Below, piece by piece: positions 1 through 10,343 of a DNA stretch of 64,000 bases. The stretch is from positions 15,699,701-15,763,700 of the forward strand of contig JAVTVX010000004.1 in NCBI GenBank assembly GCA_033439265.1, read 5' to 3'. A program made the translations under genes and the position numbers. Within the stretch, counting starts at the first letter, position 1; each line of letters starts with the position of its first letter. The notes under the pieces were generated by a model. That model saw nothing but the letters and a program-made list of their open reading frames with translations. It made no database searches and was not told where the DNA came from. Source of the DNA: Dillenia suffruticosa (taxonomy: Eukaryota > Streptophyta > Magnoliopsida > Dilleniales > Dilleniaceae).

Positions 1-457
1 GTATCGAGGTGCCATGGCGATTGTCGCATGCGAGGCCCGAGGGTAGGTCTGGGCGTGACATCCATAACCAATATAACACAGCGGGACAATATCCGTCTCT
101 TCTCCCTGAACACCAACGGTGGCTGTCCGGGCCTCCAAAACTCAACCTCTTTATTAAAACAATCCACGGAAGCCCAGTGTGAACTTAGCCAATCCATCCC
201 TAGGATGGCATCAAAATCTATGATTTGGAGCAAAATCAGATCTACCTCTAATATTGCCTCCTCAATAATGACCTCGCAGCCTCTATAGACTGTATCTTGA
301 ATGATATGTTTTCCAAGAGGAGTGATAACCATGATTTCCTCATCGAGTGGCGAGAGGGGCCTATCAAAATGGCGAGCAAATGTATCGCTCACATATGAAA
401 ATTTAGACCCAGTGTCTATAAGAACACGAACGTCGATACCAAATATTTGCGTGGTAC
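1..457 (-). pseudogene. Retropepsin (aspartic protease) part of element A polyprotein, cut by window edge
   Basis: This is the start of the pro-pol part. Read from 457 leftward it runs QIFGIDVRVLIDTGSKFSY, with the active-site triad D-T-G near 400. Further on is the second protease motif ILGMDWL near 205, then the stretch before reverse transcriptase. In Ty3/gypsy elements this aspartyl protease cuts the Gag-Pol polyprotein inside the virus-like particle. The frame is open across the visible part, about 150 codons. It has no start codon of its own and joins gag only if the 458-642 sequence is removed. Reverse transcriptase should follow to the left of the window. I label it a pseudogene because gag of the same copy is broken. 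Confidence 0.85.
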
Positions 458-642
458 CTAAGGATAAGAAAAATTTAAGATATTTAGAATGCGAAGAAAA
501 AATGAACGTGTATATATATATATCAAACTTGTTAAGCTTCTAAAACTTTAACTAGTCAAATTATACATCGATGTCATGATATACAAGATCTCATAAAGAA
601 AGTACAACAAATGTCCTATATTGAGGTCTGTGGGAGGATTAC
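458..642 (-). other. Probable GT-AG intron between gag and protease (element A)
   Basis: Minus-strand reading gives exon end ATGG, donor GTAATC at 642, and acceptor TTATCCTTAG ending at 458, followed by GTACCACG. Removing these 185 bases keeps the frame and yields DVIMG-TTQIFGIDV, the expected join between gag and retropepsin in this lineage. Unspliced, the frame adds about 28 codons and stops at 548-550. The interval is AT-rich, has a (TA)n run near 512-524 and a pyrimidine-rich 3' end. Element C has the same arrangement at 43209-43400. Splicing itself cannot be seen from DNA. Confidence 0.72.
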
Positions 643-2046
643 CCATAATGACATCACGGTTTGCCTGTGCATCCTCCTGCGTCATCGCAAACACACGAGT
701 TTGGGCCCTAGGCTGCTGTCGCGATGGTCCTGGCACTGTATTGCTCCTGGCTGCAGTCCGAGGAGCTATGAGAGTTGAGTGCATAGGTGCCCCCTGCTAG
801 CCTGTTCCAGAAGCACCGGTATGACTCCGTAAAGTCTGTCATCCTCGACTCAAATCTGGGCAGGAACTCCTAATGTGACCTTGCTTCCCATACTAGAAGC
901 AAGTAACCGGTACTCTACATGCCCCAAATGCACAATGGCTGCCGCATCTTTGGCAGAATGACTGTCTTTGTATAGTAGACTGTGCAGAGACACTAGGGGC
1001 TGGTGCCCCAAAGCCCTATGGTCGGGGTCCCTGTCCTGGTCCTACTGGTCTGAAGCTAGAAGACCTTGCGTGATAACAAGAATCTCTACCCCTCTTCGAA
1101 AACTGTCCACCCTGTGACCTAGTCTTCTTCCTTTTCTGGTGACCCTTTCTGCCTAGCCTTAACTCGGACAATCTCCTCAGCCCGATATGTTGAATCAATC
1201 ACCTCTGAAAGTGTAAAAGCAGGAGTCACTATCATATACTTCTTGATGCTCAAATGGAGGCCATCCTCAAACTTAAACCTCATCTGAGCTGTAGTAGCCA
1301 TGTCAGGGACAAATGCTGCTAATCTCCTGAACTCAGCCTCGTACTCTGACATTGACCTAGTCCCCTGACGTAAGTGCAGGAACTCTGTCCACATGTGATC
1401 CTGCTGAAATGGGGTAAAGTACCTGTGGTCGAACTCTCGTCGAAAGTCCTCCCACCGTAGAGTCTGTGTAGCACTATTACAGATAGCCTCCCACCACGAG
1501 AGGGTATCCCCGTCGAGGAGTCTCTTACAACTCTCAACCTGAGCTCCTATGTCAACCTTAGATCAGTAAGGATCCTACGAGTCCTGTTAATCCAGTGCTT
1601 CGCCACTATGGCATCACCAGATCCTGAAAAACCTATGTATCTTAGCTGTCGTAACTCTTTTACCAATTGTGTAAGCTCATGGATTCACCTCAAAGTAACT
1701 GATGTATCCTCAGTCAGACTAGAAATAGATGGACCGACGACCAGAGGAGGAACTGGTACCATAGATGCAGGTATGGTCGCAGGTGCAGTCACTGGAGTCT
1801 GTGGTGGTATTTGCACCCCATATCTCCTGTACCACTCCTACCACTGCCTCAAGGAGTCGAGTGGTGGTGAAGGAATTTCCGCTATAATAGCTAGTGGAGG
1901 TGCTGGGGGGTTACTGGTGAAGGTGTGTGAGTAGAGGAAACATCCTTTGGTACTCGTGGAGTCTCGATCGCCCTAGATACATCAGGCACCTGGGGACTCT
2001 TAGGTGGTGCGAATCTAGCACTGTGCCTACCACGTCTAGGTGGCAT
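643..2046 (-). pseudogene. gag of Tekay-like element A (degenerate)
   Basis: The start codon at 2046 opens MPPRRGRHSARFAPPKSPQ, a basic, proline-rich N-terminus. The retrotransposon gag (capsid) domain covers about 1560-1120, with WWEAICNSATQTLRWEDF and later LRQGTRSMSEYEAEFRRLAAF. A CCHC zinc-knuckle region lies near 880-950, where CF-stop-YGKQGHIRSSC shows a nonsense codon in place of the usual Q. After the knuckle the frame resumes as RVFAMTQEDAQANRDVIMG, ending exactly at the probable splice donor. A frameshift near 1530, another near 1120-1130 and several stops show it is no longer functional. Gag would form the nucleocapsid that packages element RNA. The close relative is gag of element C at 43401-44760. 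Confidence 0.85.
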
Positions 2047-2326
2047 AATTTTGTAAAAAGAGTACCTTTTTATTAGATAGAAATCAAGGATTAGGGTTAG
2101 TTACTAAGGAACTAACCCCCTAAAAAAATTGAGTGATGAATCAAGGCATTTAAATGTGAAATAATGGGTTAGATGTATCATGTATGTAACCCCCTAAAAT
2201 AGATGAACTTATATGCCTATGGCCATGTATGGGACTTTAAATGATTGTATGAAACTCTCTAATGCATTGAGAGCTTTTAAATGTACTCGGGAAAATTTTC
2301 ATTACAATTTTTTCTCTAACCTAGAC

Positions 2327-2338
2327 GCTCTGATACTA
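2327..2338 (-). other. Primer-binding site for initiator tRNA-Met (element A)
   Basis: Minus strand reads TAGTATCAGAGC, eleven of twelve bases matching the TGGTATCAGAGC sequence complementary to the 3' end of plant tRNA-iMet. It lies 6 bases inside the LTR end at 2345, the normal place where minus-strand DNA synthesis starts. Confidence 0.85.
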
Positions 2339-3403
2339 ATAGACTGTCACGTCCCGAACCGAGGTAATGAGCAGCCACCCGTTGTCTTGGATACCGGCTC
2401 AGTTTTCTAGAAAATCGGACAGAATCTCCCCACATTTTAGAGGTCTTACATATACAAAACAACCTGTATTGAATGATCATCCTACCACATGAATAAATAG
2501 GCCAACCCAACCTTACAACAATAAACCACATTCATATCATACCACTCAATCTGCACTGTACAAACTAGGACAATACAAGGTTATCACAACTACTAGCAGT
2601 CCAAACCACAGACCTCTACTGTCATCCCCAATAAGGACAAGAGTATCCACCACATCGAGCGGGCCTAAAATTTTATACATGTGTATAACAAGTATCTAAG
2701 TTAAAAATTTAAATGCTTTCAAGTGTCACAATGCAGGAGTAATGAACCAATATGTGAATTTCACAAATAAATTTTAATAATCTATACAGTCATCCCATAA
2801 AATGTACATGGCCATCTATGGACCTCAATACCAAGATCTCGCAGGATCGATATACAATTCGGGTCTCATATTTCAAATGAAATTCAAATGTCACCGTAGT
2901 AAATGTGTAACTCCACAAATACGCGACAAAAGAAGTCTAGAACCTTACGCGGTGCTCTATCAAAGTAACCCTGTCTAAGAAAGGAAAGGAGAGGGGTGAA
3001 TATCATGGGAGATACTCAATGAGTGAGGGGATCAATATCAAGCATAAATAGTGTGTGGGAGCCATTGGAATATCAAACATAATTATTCGTAAACAATAAT
3101 TCACATTTCGCAATAAAATATGGTATGTTCGTTAAAATTGAAATCAATTAATCCATCCCACGGAATCTTACACATATGCATCCCATTAAAATCAAGTAAT
3201 TTTAGAGCAAGCCGAATATGATCCTAGTAAAGGTCGACCGTGACCAATGACAGGCGCATCGGAGGTTTTATTATGCATGAATGTTTAAAAGTCGCTCTCT
3301 ACCCTGACGTTGGCCATGAGCTTCACAGAGGCTAGTTCATACACAGATCATATCATGTATAGGAACCCGCCTGGTGCTAGACAGTGGTGTCACACATGTC
3401 CTC

Positions 3404-4173
3404 TGATATGAACCTGTTGGGTATAAAAACCCTAGAACCCACGAACAAATTAATTTAGCCCAAAAATCGTCCCAACAAATTATTTGAACCGGTGGAATTA
3501 AAGACCTCAACCCTTGCCCTAAAGAAGGAAGAACCTAAGGTATATGACCTTAGACCCGTTTCTCACTAGATCAAGAGCCTTGGTATAAAGATAGAATGAA
3601 TGATACCACAATCTAGATGGTTCGAAACCTAGATTGATAAGTCAAAGAACTAAACAAGACTCTTATCTTGAATAAGTTCAAAGTTCTCAAAAGAACAATA
3701 CCTGTGTGAAGAATTCTCAAAATTTTATTAATTTTCTCCAAAGTGTTGTCTTTTACACAATGTATAATGGCCTATTTATAGTCTAAAGGTAAAAACTTAA
3801 TTGGCAATTAAAAATTTAGTAACTCCCTAAACAATAAAGAATCAGGAAACTAAAACATAAGTTACAAAAATAAAAATTAGAAAACTAAATAAATCAAACT
3901 AGTTTGACCAAGTCTTGTTGCTATTTTTCTTTATTTTCGTCCTCCCTTGGTTTTGGGTAGTTTTGGGCCTTTTATTCTTCCAACTGGACTTATATGAGCA
4001 TAATTAAGGCCCCTGGTTCTTTATTTATTTGGGCTTCAATTTCTTGTTATAAAGCCCCCTGAATTGAGTTATTCAGTGCTTCTTTGAATCTTTTAATTCG
4101 GTCCCTCGTCACCGGCCCAACTGGGAGTTAAGTTGGATCTCGTGAATTTTTAACAATATTGATGACCTCATCA
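3404..4173 (-). repeat. 3' LTR of the nested chromovirus
   Basis: This 770-bp LTR begins TGATGAGGTCATC on the minus strand and ends ...CATATCA (CACATCA in the other copy), so its tips form a TGATG...CATCA-type inverted pair. It aligns along its whole length with 9571-10343. The pol frame enters it and stops at 4128. Confidence 0.92.
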
Positions 4174-5537
4174 TTCTCCTCATCTTGAGAAGGATTTGTC
4201 CTCAAATTGTCACCTACATCAAAAGGACTGAAGTCAGTAATATTGAAAGTAGCACTAACATGATACTCACCTGGTAAATCAAGTCTGAAACCATTGTCAT
4301 TGATCCGTTCTAGCACTTGAAAAGGACCATCTCCTCGGGGCAACAACTTGGAACGTCTCTATGCCGAAAATCTTTCCTTCCGCATGTGTAAGCAAACCCA
4401 ATCATCGGGTTCAAAAATCAACTTGTGACGTCCCTTGTTAGCTGGCTTGATGTATTGTTCGGTCCTCCTCTCTATATTGAAACGTACTTTCTCGTGAACT
4501 TGCTTCACAAATTCTGCTTTCTTCTTATCATCTAAATTCACTTGCTTAGAAATAGGTAAAGGTATGAAATCCAAACGAGTTAAAGGATTAAAACCATAAA
4601 CAATTTCAAATGGTGAGAATTTAGTAGTAGAGTGAATAGCACGATTATATGCAAACTCAACATGTGGCAAACATTCTTCCCAAGTTTTAATATTTTTACA
4701 AATGACAGCCCTCAACAAAGTGGATAAAGTTCTGTTGACTACTTCTGTTTAACCATCAGTATGAGGATGACAAGTTGTTGAAAATAAAAGTTTCGTTCGT
4801 AACTTTCCCCATAATGTCTTCCAAAACTAACTCAGGAACTTAGCATCCCGATCTGTAACGATTGTTCTAGGCATCCCATGTAACCTCACAATCTCCCTAG
4901 AGAATAATTCTGCAATATGAGAAGCATTGTCAGATTTATGATAAGAAATAAAATGAGCCATCTTAGAAAATCGATCTACAACTACAAAGATCGAATCTCG
5001 TCAATATTTATTCTTAGGTAAATCCAAAACAAAATCCATTGAAATGTCAATCCAAGGTGAACTAAGAATAGGTAGGGGTGTGTAAAGACCATTAGGTTGA
5101 ACCTTAGATTTAGTTTGCCTACAGGTAATACATCTACCACAAAATCTCTCAATATCTCGCTTGATGTGTGGCCAATAAAAGTGCTTTTGTAAAATTGCCA
5201 AGGTTTTGGCAACTCCAAAATGTCCCATTAACCCTCCGCTATGAGATTCTCGAACTAACAACTCTCTCAATGAACAATTTGGCATACACAACTTATTTTC
5301 TCTAAACAAAAACTTCTCATGCCTATAGAATTTGCCCTCTGCAGAATTTTCACATGCACTATAAATTTCTCCAAAATCATGGTCATCGTGATAAAGTTCT
5401 TTAATATGCTCAAAACCAAGAAATTTAGCATCAAGAGTAGAGATTAAGGCGTAGCTGCGTGAAAGTACATCCGCAACTACTTTCTCCTTACCTTGTTTAT
5501 ATCGAATGACATAAGGAAAAGTTTCGATGAGTTCCAT
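4128..5537 (-). pseudogene. Integrase and C-terminal part of pol (nested chromovirus)
   Basis: The HHCC zinc-binding domain is visible (H and H in [11 protein letters not shown], then CGRCITC near 5130). It is followed by the catalytic core: first D in [10 protein letters not shown] near 5040, second D in IVTDRDAKF near 4850, and E in EVVNRTL near 4740. The [19 protein letters not shown] stretch near 4640 and the C-terminal [11 protein letters not shown] and GPFQVLERINDNGF follow. Integrase inserts the cDNA into the chromosome. Stops occur near 4980, 4830, 4749 and 4350. The last 46 bases (4128-4173) lie inside the LTR and read DEVINIVKNSRDPT before the stop. In the other LTR the same frame stays open for about 50 more codons. 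Confidence 0.87.
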
Positions 5538-6790
5538 CCATCAAGCATGTCTCTTATTCAGCTTATGTTGACTTTTCAAATGTTTCAAGGATTCATGATC
5601 CGTACGAATCACAAATTCTTTCGGCCACAAATAGTGTTGCCATGTCTCCAAAGCTCGAACCAAGGCATACAATTCTTTGTCATAGGTAGGATAGTTAAGT
5701 GCAGCCCCCCTTAACTTCTCGCTAAAGTATGCAAGTGGTCTTTCATCCTACATAAGAACAACGCCTATACTTACACCAGAAACATCACATTCAATTTCAA
5801 ATGTTTTAGAAAAGTTCGGTAAAGCAAGTAAAGGTCAATGAGTAAACTTATGTTTAATAAGTTGAAACGCCTTCTCTTGCTCTTAACTCCATTGAAATGC
5901 AACGTTTTTCTTGATGACTTGTGAAAGCAGTGCAGCGATAGTGCTAAAATCTTTCACGAACCTCCTGTAAAAACTAGCAAGACCATGAAAACTTCTAACA
6001 TCACCTATATTGGAGGGGGTTGGCCATTCTTGGATAGCTTTGATCTTCTCTTCATCCACCTCGATACCTTTAGCACTCATAACAAAACCCAGAAAAACAA
6101 GCTTGTCGGTGCAGAAGGTATACTTTTTGAGGTTAGCATATAAACTTTCTTTTCTAAGTACATCCAAAACCGAAAGTAAATGTGAGACATGATCATGCAA
6201 ACTTTTGCTATATATCAAAATATCATCAAAATAAACAACCACGAATTTACCAATAAAAGCACGCAAAACATGATTCATTAAGCGCATGAATGTACTAGGA
6301 GCATTGGTTAATCCAAAGGGCATAACTAAGCACTCATACAACCCATATTTAGTTTTAAAAGCTGTTTTCCATTCATCTCTTTCTTTCATTCATATTTGAT
6401 GATATCCACTCTTAATATCAATTTTAGAAAACACACAAGCACCATGCAACTCATCTAACATGTCATCTAAACGAGGAATAGGGTGTCGATATCTTACCGT
6501 TATGTTGTTGATGGTTAGACAGTCAGTACACATCCTCCATGTTCCATCTTTCTTAGGTACCAAAATCACCGGAACTGCACATGGACTCATACTTTCTCTC
6601 ACATGCCCCTTTTCCATCAACTCTTCAACTTGTCTTTGAAGCTCTTTCGCCTCTTCTGGATTATATTTATATGCTGGACGATTTGGAATTGATGCACCGG
6701 GTATGAAATCAATTTGATGTTCAATCCCTCGGATAGGTGGCAAACCTTGGGGTAGCTCTTTAGGAAACACATCTTCGAATCACTATAAAA
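5538..6790 (-). pseudogene. Reverse transcriptase and RNase H part of pol (nested chromovirus)
   Basis: RT starts with the LPQGLPPIRGIEHQIDF phrase near 6750. It continues through the PKKDGTWRMC fingers motif and FSKIDIKSGYHQI near 6400, to the catalytic YFDD at 6222-6233 and [14 protein letters not shown] near 5980. RNase H follows from about 5880, with LAYFSEKL near 5720 and [11 protein letters not shown] near 5600. The catalytic dyad looks intact, but an in-frame stop directly after YHQI at 6387-6389 splits RT, and more stops lie in RNase H (near 5880, 5833, 5750 and 5540). This enzyme copies the element RNA into DNA. Confidence 0.88.
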
Positions 6791-7670
6791 GAGAAACAAT
6801 AACACTCGGTAAAGAAGGGTTAAGTTGGTTAGTGTTTAAAAGGAATTCCTTGTACATAAGTACAATCATTGGCCGTCTTGAGAGTATCGCTCGCTTAACC
6901 TTACTTGTTTTGGCATAGAAATTATTTTGTTTTCTCTCGGATTTTACCTTATTGGCCGAACTTTTCTCTCTTTTCTCTTTCTCACCCAATTCGGCATTTC
7001 TCTCTTCTTTTCTCTCTTTTTTTTCTTCTCTCAACCCATTTTAATCTTTTTGTTTCTATTGCTCACTCAATTTTTGCAACCTCACTCGATCTTCATAGAC
7101 TTGCTTTGGTGTCATTGGAATTAGAGTGATTTTTCGTTGGTTGAACATGAATGAATATTTGTTAGTAAAGCCGTCATGTTACACATGTCGATCAAATTGC
7201 CAAGACCTTCCTAACAAAATATGCCCAGCCTGCATTGGCGCCACATCACATAACACCTTATCTTCATATTTCCCAATCCGGAATGGTACAACAACTTGTT
7301 TTGTAACCCTCACTTCTCCGCTATCATTCAACCATTGTAACTTGTATGGTTGAGAATGTTTAGTGGTTGACAAATTCAGCTTTTCCACTAAAGTCTTACT
7401 CGCAATATTAGTAAAACTACCACCGTCAATGATCAAAATGCATACCTTGTCTTTCACATGGCAACGAGTGTGAAAGATATTCTTCTGTTGTACTTCTTCT
7501 TCATCTCCTCTAGCATGTATGCTTAAGGCTCGACTTGTTACTAGCGTTAACATCTCACCATGTTCAGCCCCATACTCCTCAGCTCCGTTGGGGACGTCTT
7601 CCAATGGAGACAAACAATCAATGTCACCTTCATCTTCAGACTCGATTGCCCCATTTTCCCGAATCACCAT
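6791..7670 (-). pseudogene. Protease and pro-RT linker (nested chromovirus)
   Basis: From 7670 the frame reads MVIRENGAIESEDEGD, an acidic spacer, then a retropepsin core with ILIIDGGSFTNIAS near 7430 (D-G-G in place of the usual D-T/S-G) and HILLGRSWQFDRHV near 7190. The stretch 6791-7034 is a lysine/glutamate-rich linker followed by RRPMIVLMYKEF, a segment that usually precedes RT in this group. The D-G-G triad occurs in some relatives, so it is not by itself proof of inactivation. A stop lies between the protease and linker frames near 7178. Confidence 0.8.
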
Positions 7671-7671
7671 A

Positions 7672-8800
7672 ACTCGCTTGTTTGGACATTGGCTAGCTAT
7701 ATGTCCTCTTCCCTGACACCTGAAGCATTTAATCTCACTAGATCGAGTTAAGTAGGGGTTGACTTACTTTGAGAAGTCATGGTGGAGATAGCTGGTTTAT
7801 GTTCAGGCTTAACTCTAGAGATAGATGAATTTTCTTCTTTCTTCAGGTAGCTCATTCTCCAAGATGTTGTATTCAGAATCTGTGGTATTGGTTTTGGTCG
7901 TGTGTTACCTCTCTTGAGCTGTCTTTGAACCTTGATTGCCATATGTACTAAATCCTCCAACTCCACATAATGGTGAAGCTCGATCGTGTTGGCAATCTCT
8001 CGATTTAAACCATTAAAAAATCTAGCCATCGTCGCCTCTCTATCTTCTTCCACATTAGCTCGAATCTAGTCATCTCCATCTCTTTGTAATACTCATCTAC
8101 GCTTCGATTACCTTGGTGGAGACTCTGCAACTTCAGATATAAATCCCTATAGTAATGACTCGGCACAAATCGTCATCTCATCACCTTCTTCATCTTACCC
8201 CAAGTTTCAATGGGTCGATCCCCATTCCATCGTCTATTGATGCACAACTGATCCCACCATACAATTGCATAATCAGTGAACTTAATAACAGCAAGTTTAA
8301 CCTTCTTCAATTTAAAATAGCTGTGACAATCAAAAACTAACTCAATCTTCTTTTCCTACTCAAGACATGCTTCGGGATCACTTTTACCTTGAAACGACAG
8401 AATTTTCATCTTGATACTACCTAAATTATTGTTTACCCGATTATTAACTTCTCTATTTCGATCAAGTCTCCTATGTCTACCCACTGACAACCTATCAAAC
8501 TCCTCTTCTTACCCATCCCCTTCAAACTCATTCACAACTTCAGTTTCTCTTTAATTAAACCTATTCCACCTGGAGGGGGCTGGCACTATTAATGGTTGCC
8601 CCCTTTGCGACTCCTCTTCCACCTTATCCAACCTTTCATGTATAAGATCTAACTCCCTCTTTATCATTCATCTCATCTCCCCCATAAATGCTTGTAGTTA
8701 TAGATTCGACCCAACCTGTGGTTGAACCTCCTCACTTATGTTATCTTTTTGATTTTGAGTCAGGATTGGAATCTGCAAGACAATGTTAGAATAAAATAGG
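7672..8800 (-). pseudogene. gag of the nested chromovirus
   Basis: The capsid domain is readable across about 8360-7960: YFKLKKVKLAVIKFTDYAIV, then WWDQLC and later [13 protein letters not shown]. Next come a basic region and a CCHC zinc knuckle, CFRCQGRGHIASQC, at about 7728-7687, directly before the protease. In-frame stops near 8668, 8553, 8508, 8358 and 8070 disable it. The N-terminal end is uncertain: the frame is open upstream to about 8790 without a clear start, and a CTTGCAG just before suggests either a splice acceptor or decay. Confidence 0.8.
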
Positions 8801-9556
8801 AAAGAAACTCACCACACTCCCTCATGTATTTCACTCAAAAATAATGATTCACTCAAATCCACTCGTGTTTCACTCTATGTATTTAGCTTTTATTTTTAAT
8901 GAATTCTCTCTTGCCTTTTACCACTCTACTTCACTTAGTCAAGTTCTTTATTGAACTCGAGAACTCAACTCAAAAATAATTTTCTTGTGAAATTCAATAA
9001 TTTATATAGAAGAAAGTATAACAAGAAAAGTAAGAAGGAAAGAGAAAAATAAGAAATAAGAAAATTAGTAAATTTAAAAAGAAATTTCTAAATTAGAAAG
9101 GAAATAGCCAAGGAATGAGATAAATAAGGAAGGTGAACAAATAAGGAAGTAGTTCATGAAAGGAGAACAAATATAGCAGGTTTGAATTTGGGTAAGTGTA
9201 CAAATAAGGAAATATTTCAAACCCAACCAAAAAATTTAGAAAATTCTAATTCAAATTTAGTAATAATATTTTAAAATTTGCCAAATTTAAACAAAATCAC
9301 AAAATGGAGAATTATCAATTTTGCAAAATTTGAAAACTACCCCTTTTTTTTCACGGCCTCTTCTCTTTTTTTTTGTGGGTCTTTTTTTTTCTCCCTTTTT
9401 TTTGGCCGTTCTTTTTTTTTTTGGAAATTTGACAGCACAAAAATAAAGAATAAGTACTCCAAAAATAAGAAATAAACCAACGATGAAGAGTTTTCAGACA
9501 CAAAAAAGTAAAAAAATTAAATAAGAATAATTCGAAGGAAAAAAAAACCTGGATTG

Positions 9557-9568
9557 GCTCTGATACCA
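9557..9568 (-). other. Primer-binding site for initiator tRNA-Met (nested chromovirus)
   Basis: The minus strand reads TGGTATCAGAGC, a perfect twelve-base match to the tRNA-iMet primer site, two bases inside the LTR end at 9571. The leader just downstream (9340-9425) is a long purine tract on this strand, seen as runs of T on the plus strand. Confidence 0.93.
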
Positions 9569-9570
9569 AC

Positions 9571-10343
9571 TGATGTGAATCCATTGGGTATAAAAACCCT
9601 AGAACCCACGAACAAGTTAATTTACCCCAAAAAATCGTCCCAATGAATTCTTTGAACCGGTGGAATTAAAGATCTCAACCCTTGCCCTCAACAAGGAAGA
9701 ACCTAAGGTATATGACATTAGACCCGTTTCTTACTAGATCAAGAACCTTGGTATAAAGATAGAATGAATGATGCCACAATCTAGATAGTTCGAAACTTAG
9801 ATTGATAAGTCAAAGAACTAAACAAGACTCTTATCTTGAATAAGTTTAAAGTTCTCAAAAGAACAAGACATGTGTGAAGAATTATCACAATTTTATTAAT
9901 TCTCTCCAAAGTATTGTCTTTTACACAATGTATAATGGCCTATTTATAGCCTAAAGGTAAAAACTTAATTGGCAACTAAAAATTTAGTAACTCCCTAAAT
10001 AATAAAGAATCAGGAAACTAAAACATAAGTTACAAAAATAAAAATTAGGAAACTAAATAAATCAAACTATTTTGACCAAGTCTTGCTGCTATTTTTCTTT
10101 ATTTTCTTCCTCCCTTAGTTTTGGATAGTTTTGGACCTTTATTCTTCCAACTGGACTTGTATGAGCATAATTAAGGCCCCTTTTGGTTCTTTATTTATTT
10201 GGGCACCAATTTCTTGTTGTAAAGCCCACTGAATTAAGTTATTCCGTGTTTCTTTGAATCTTTTAACTAGGGCCTTTGTCACCAGCCCAACTGGAACTTG
10301 AGTTGGATCTCGTGAATTCCTTGCAATATTGATGACCTCATCA
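9571..10343 (-). repeat. 5' LTR of the nested chromovirus
   Basis: This 773-bp LTR matches 3404-4173 and is followed by TSD TCCTC at 10344-10348. It keeps open the pol-tail frame that is cut by a stop in the other LTR: DEVINIARNSRDPTQ continuing for about 50 codons and ending near 10150. Confidence 0.92.

Larger units (their letters stand above)
3404..10343 (-). mobile_element. Complete Ty3/gypsy chromovirus (CRM/Galadriel-like) nested in LTR of element A
   Basis: The borders are exact: TSD TCCTC at 3399-3403 and 10344-10348, LTRs at 3404-4173 and 9571-10343, and a perfect tRNA-iMet primer site. Gag, protease, reverse transcriptase, RNase H and integrase follow in the normal order on the minus strand. 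The RT phrase [14 protein letters not shown] and a pol frame that runs into the LTR point to the CRM/Galadriel side of the chromoviruses. I do not see an unambiguous chromodomain. The LTRs differ at many positions by eye and every domain has stops, so the insertion is old, though younger than element A. Confidence 0.93.

Noticed and set aside
514-524. TA microsatellite as a stand-alone repeat feature
   Set aside because: It lies within the probable intron and is better described there.
1608-1934. 108-codon plus-strand frame
   Set aside because: Antisense shadow of gag of element A, which is clear on the minus strand.
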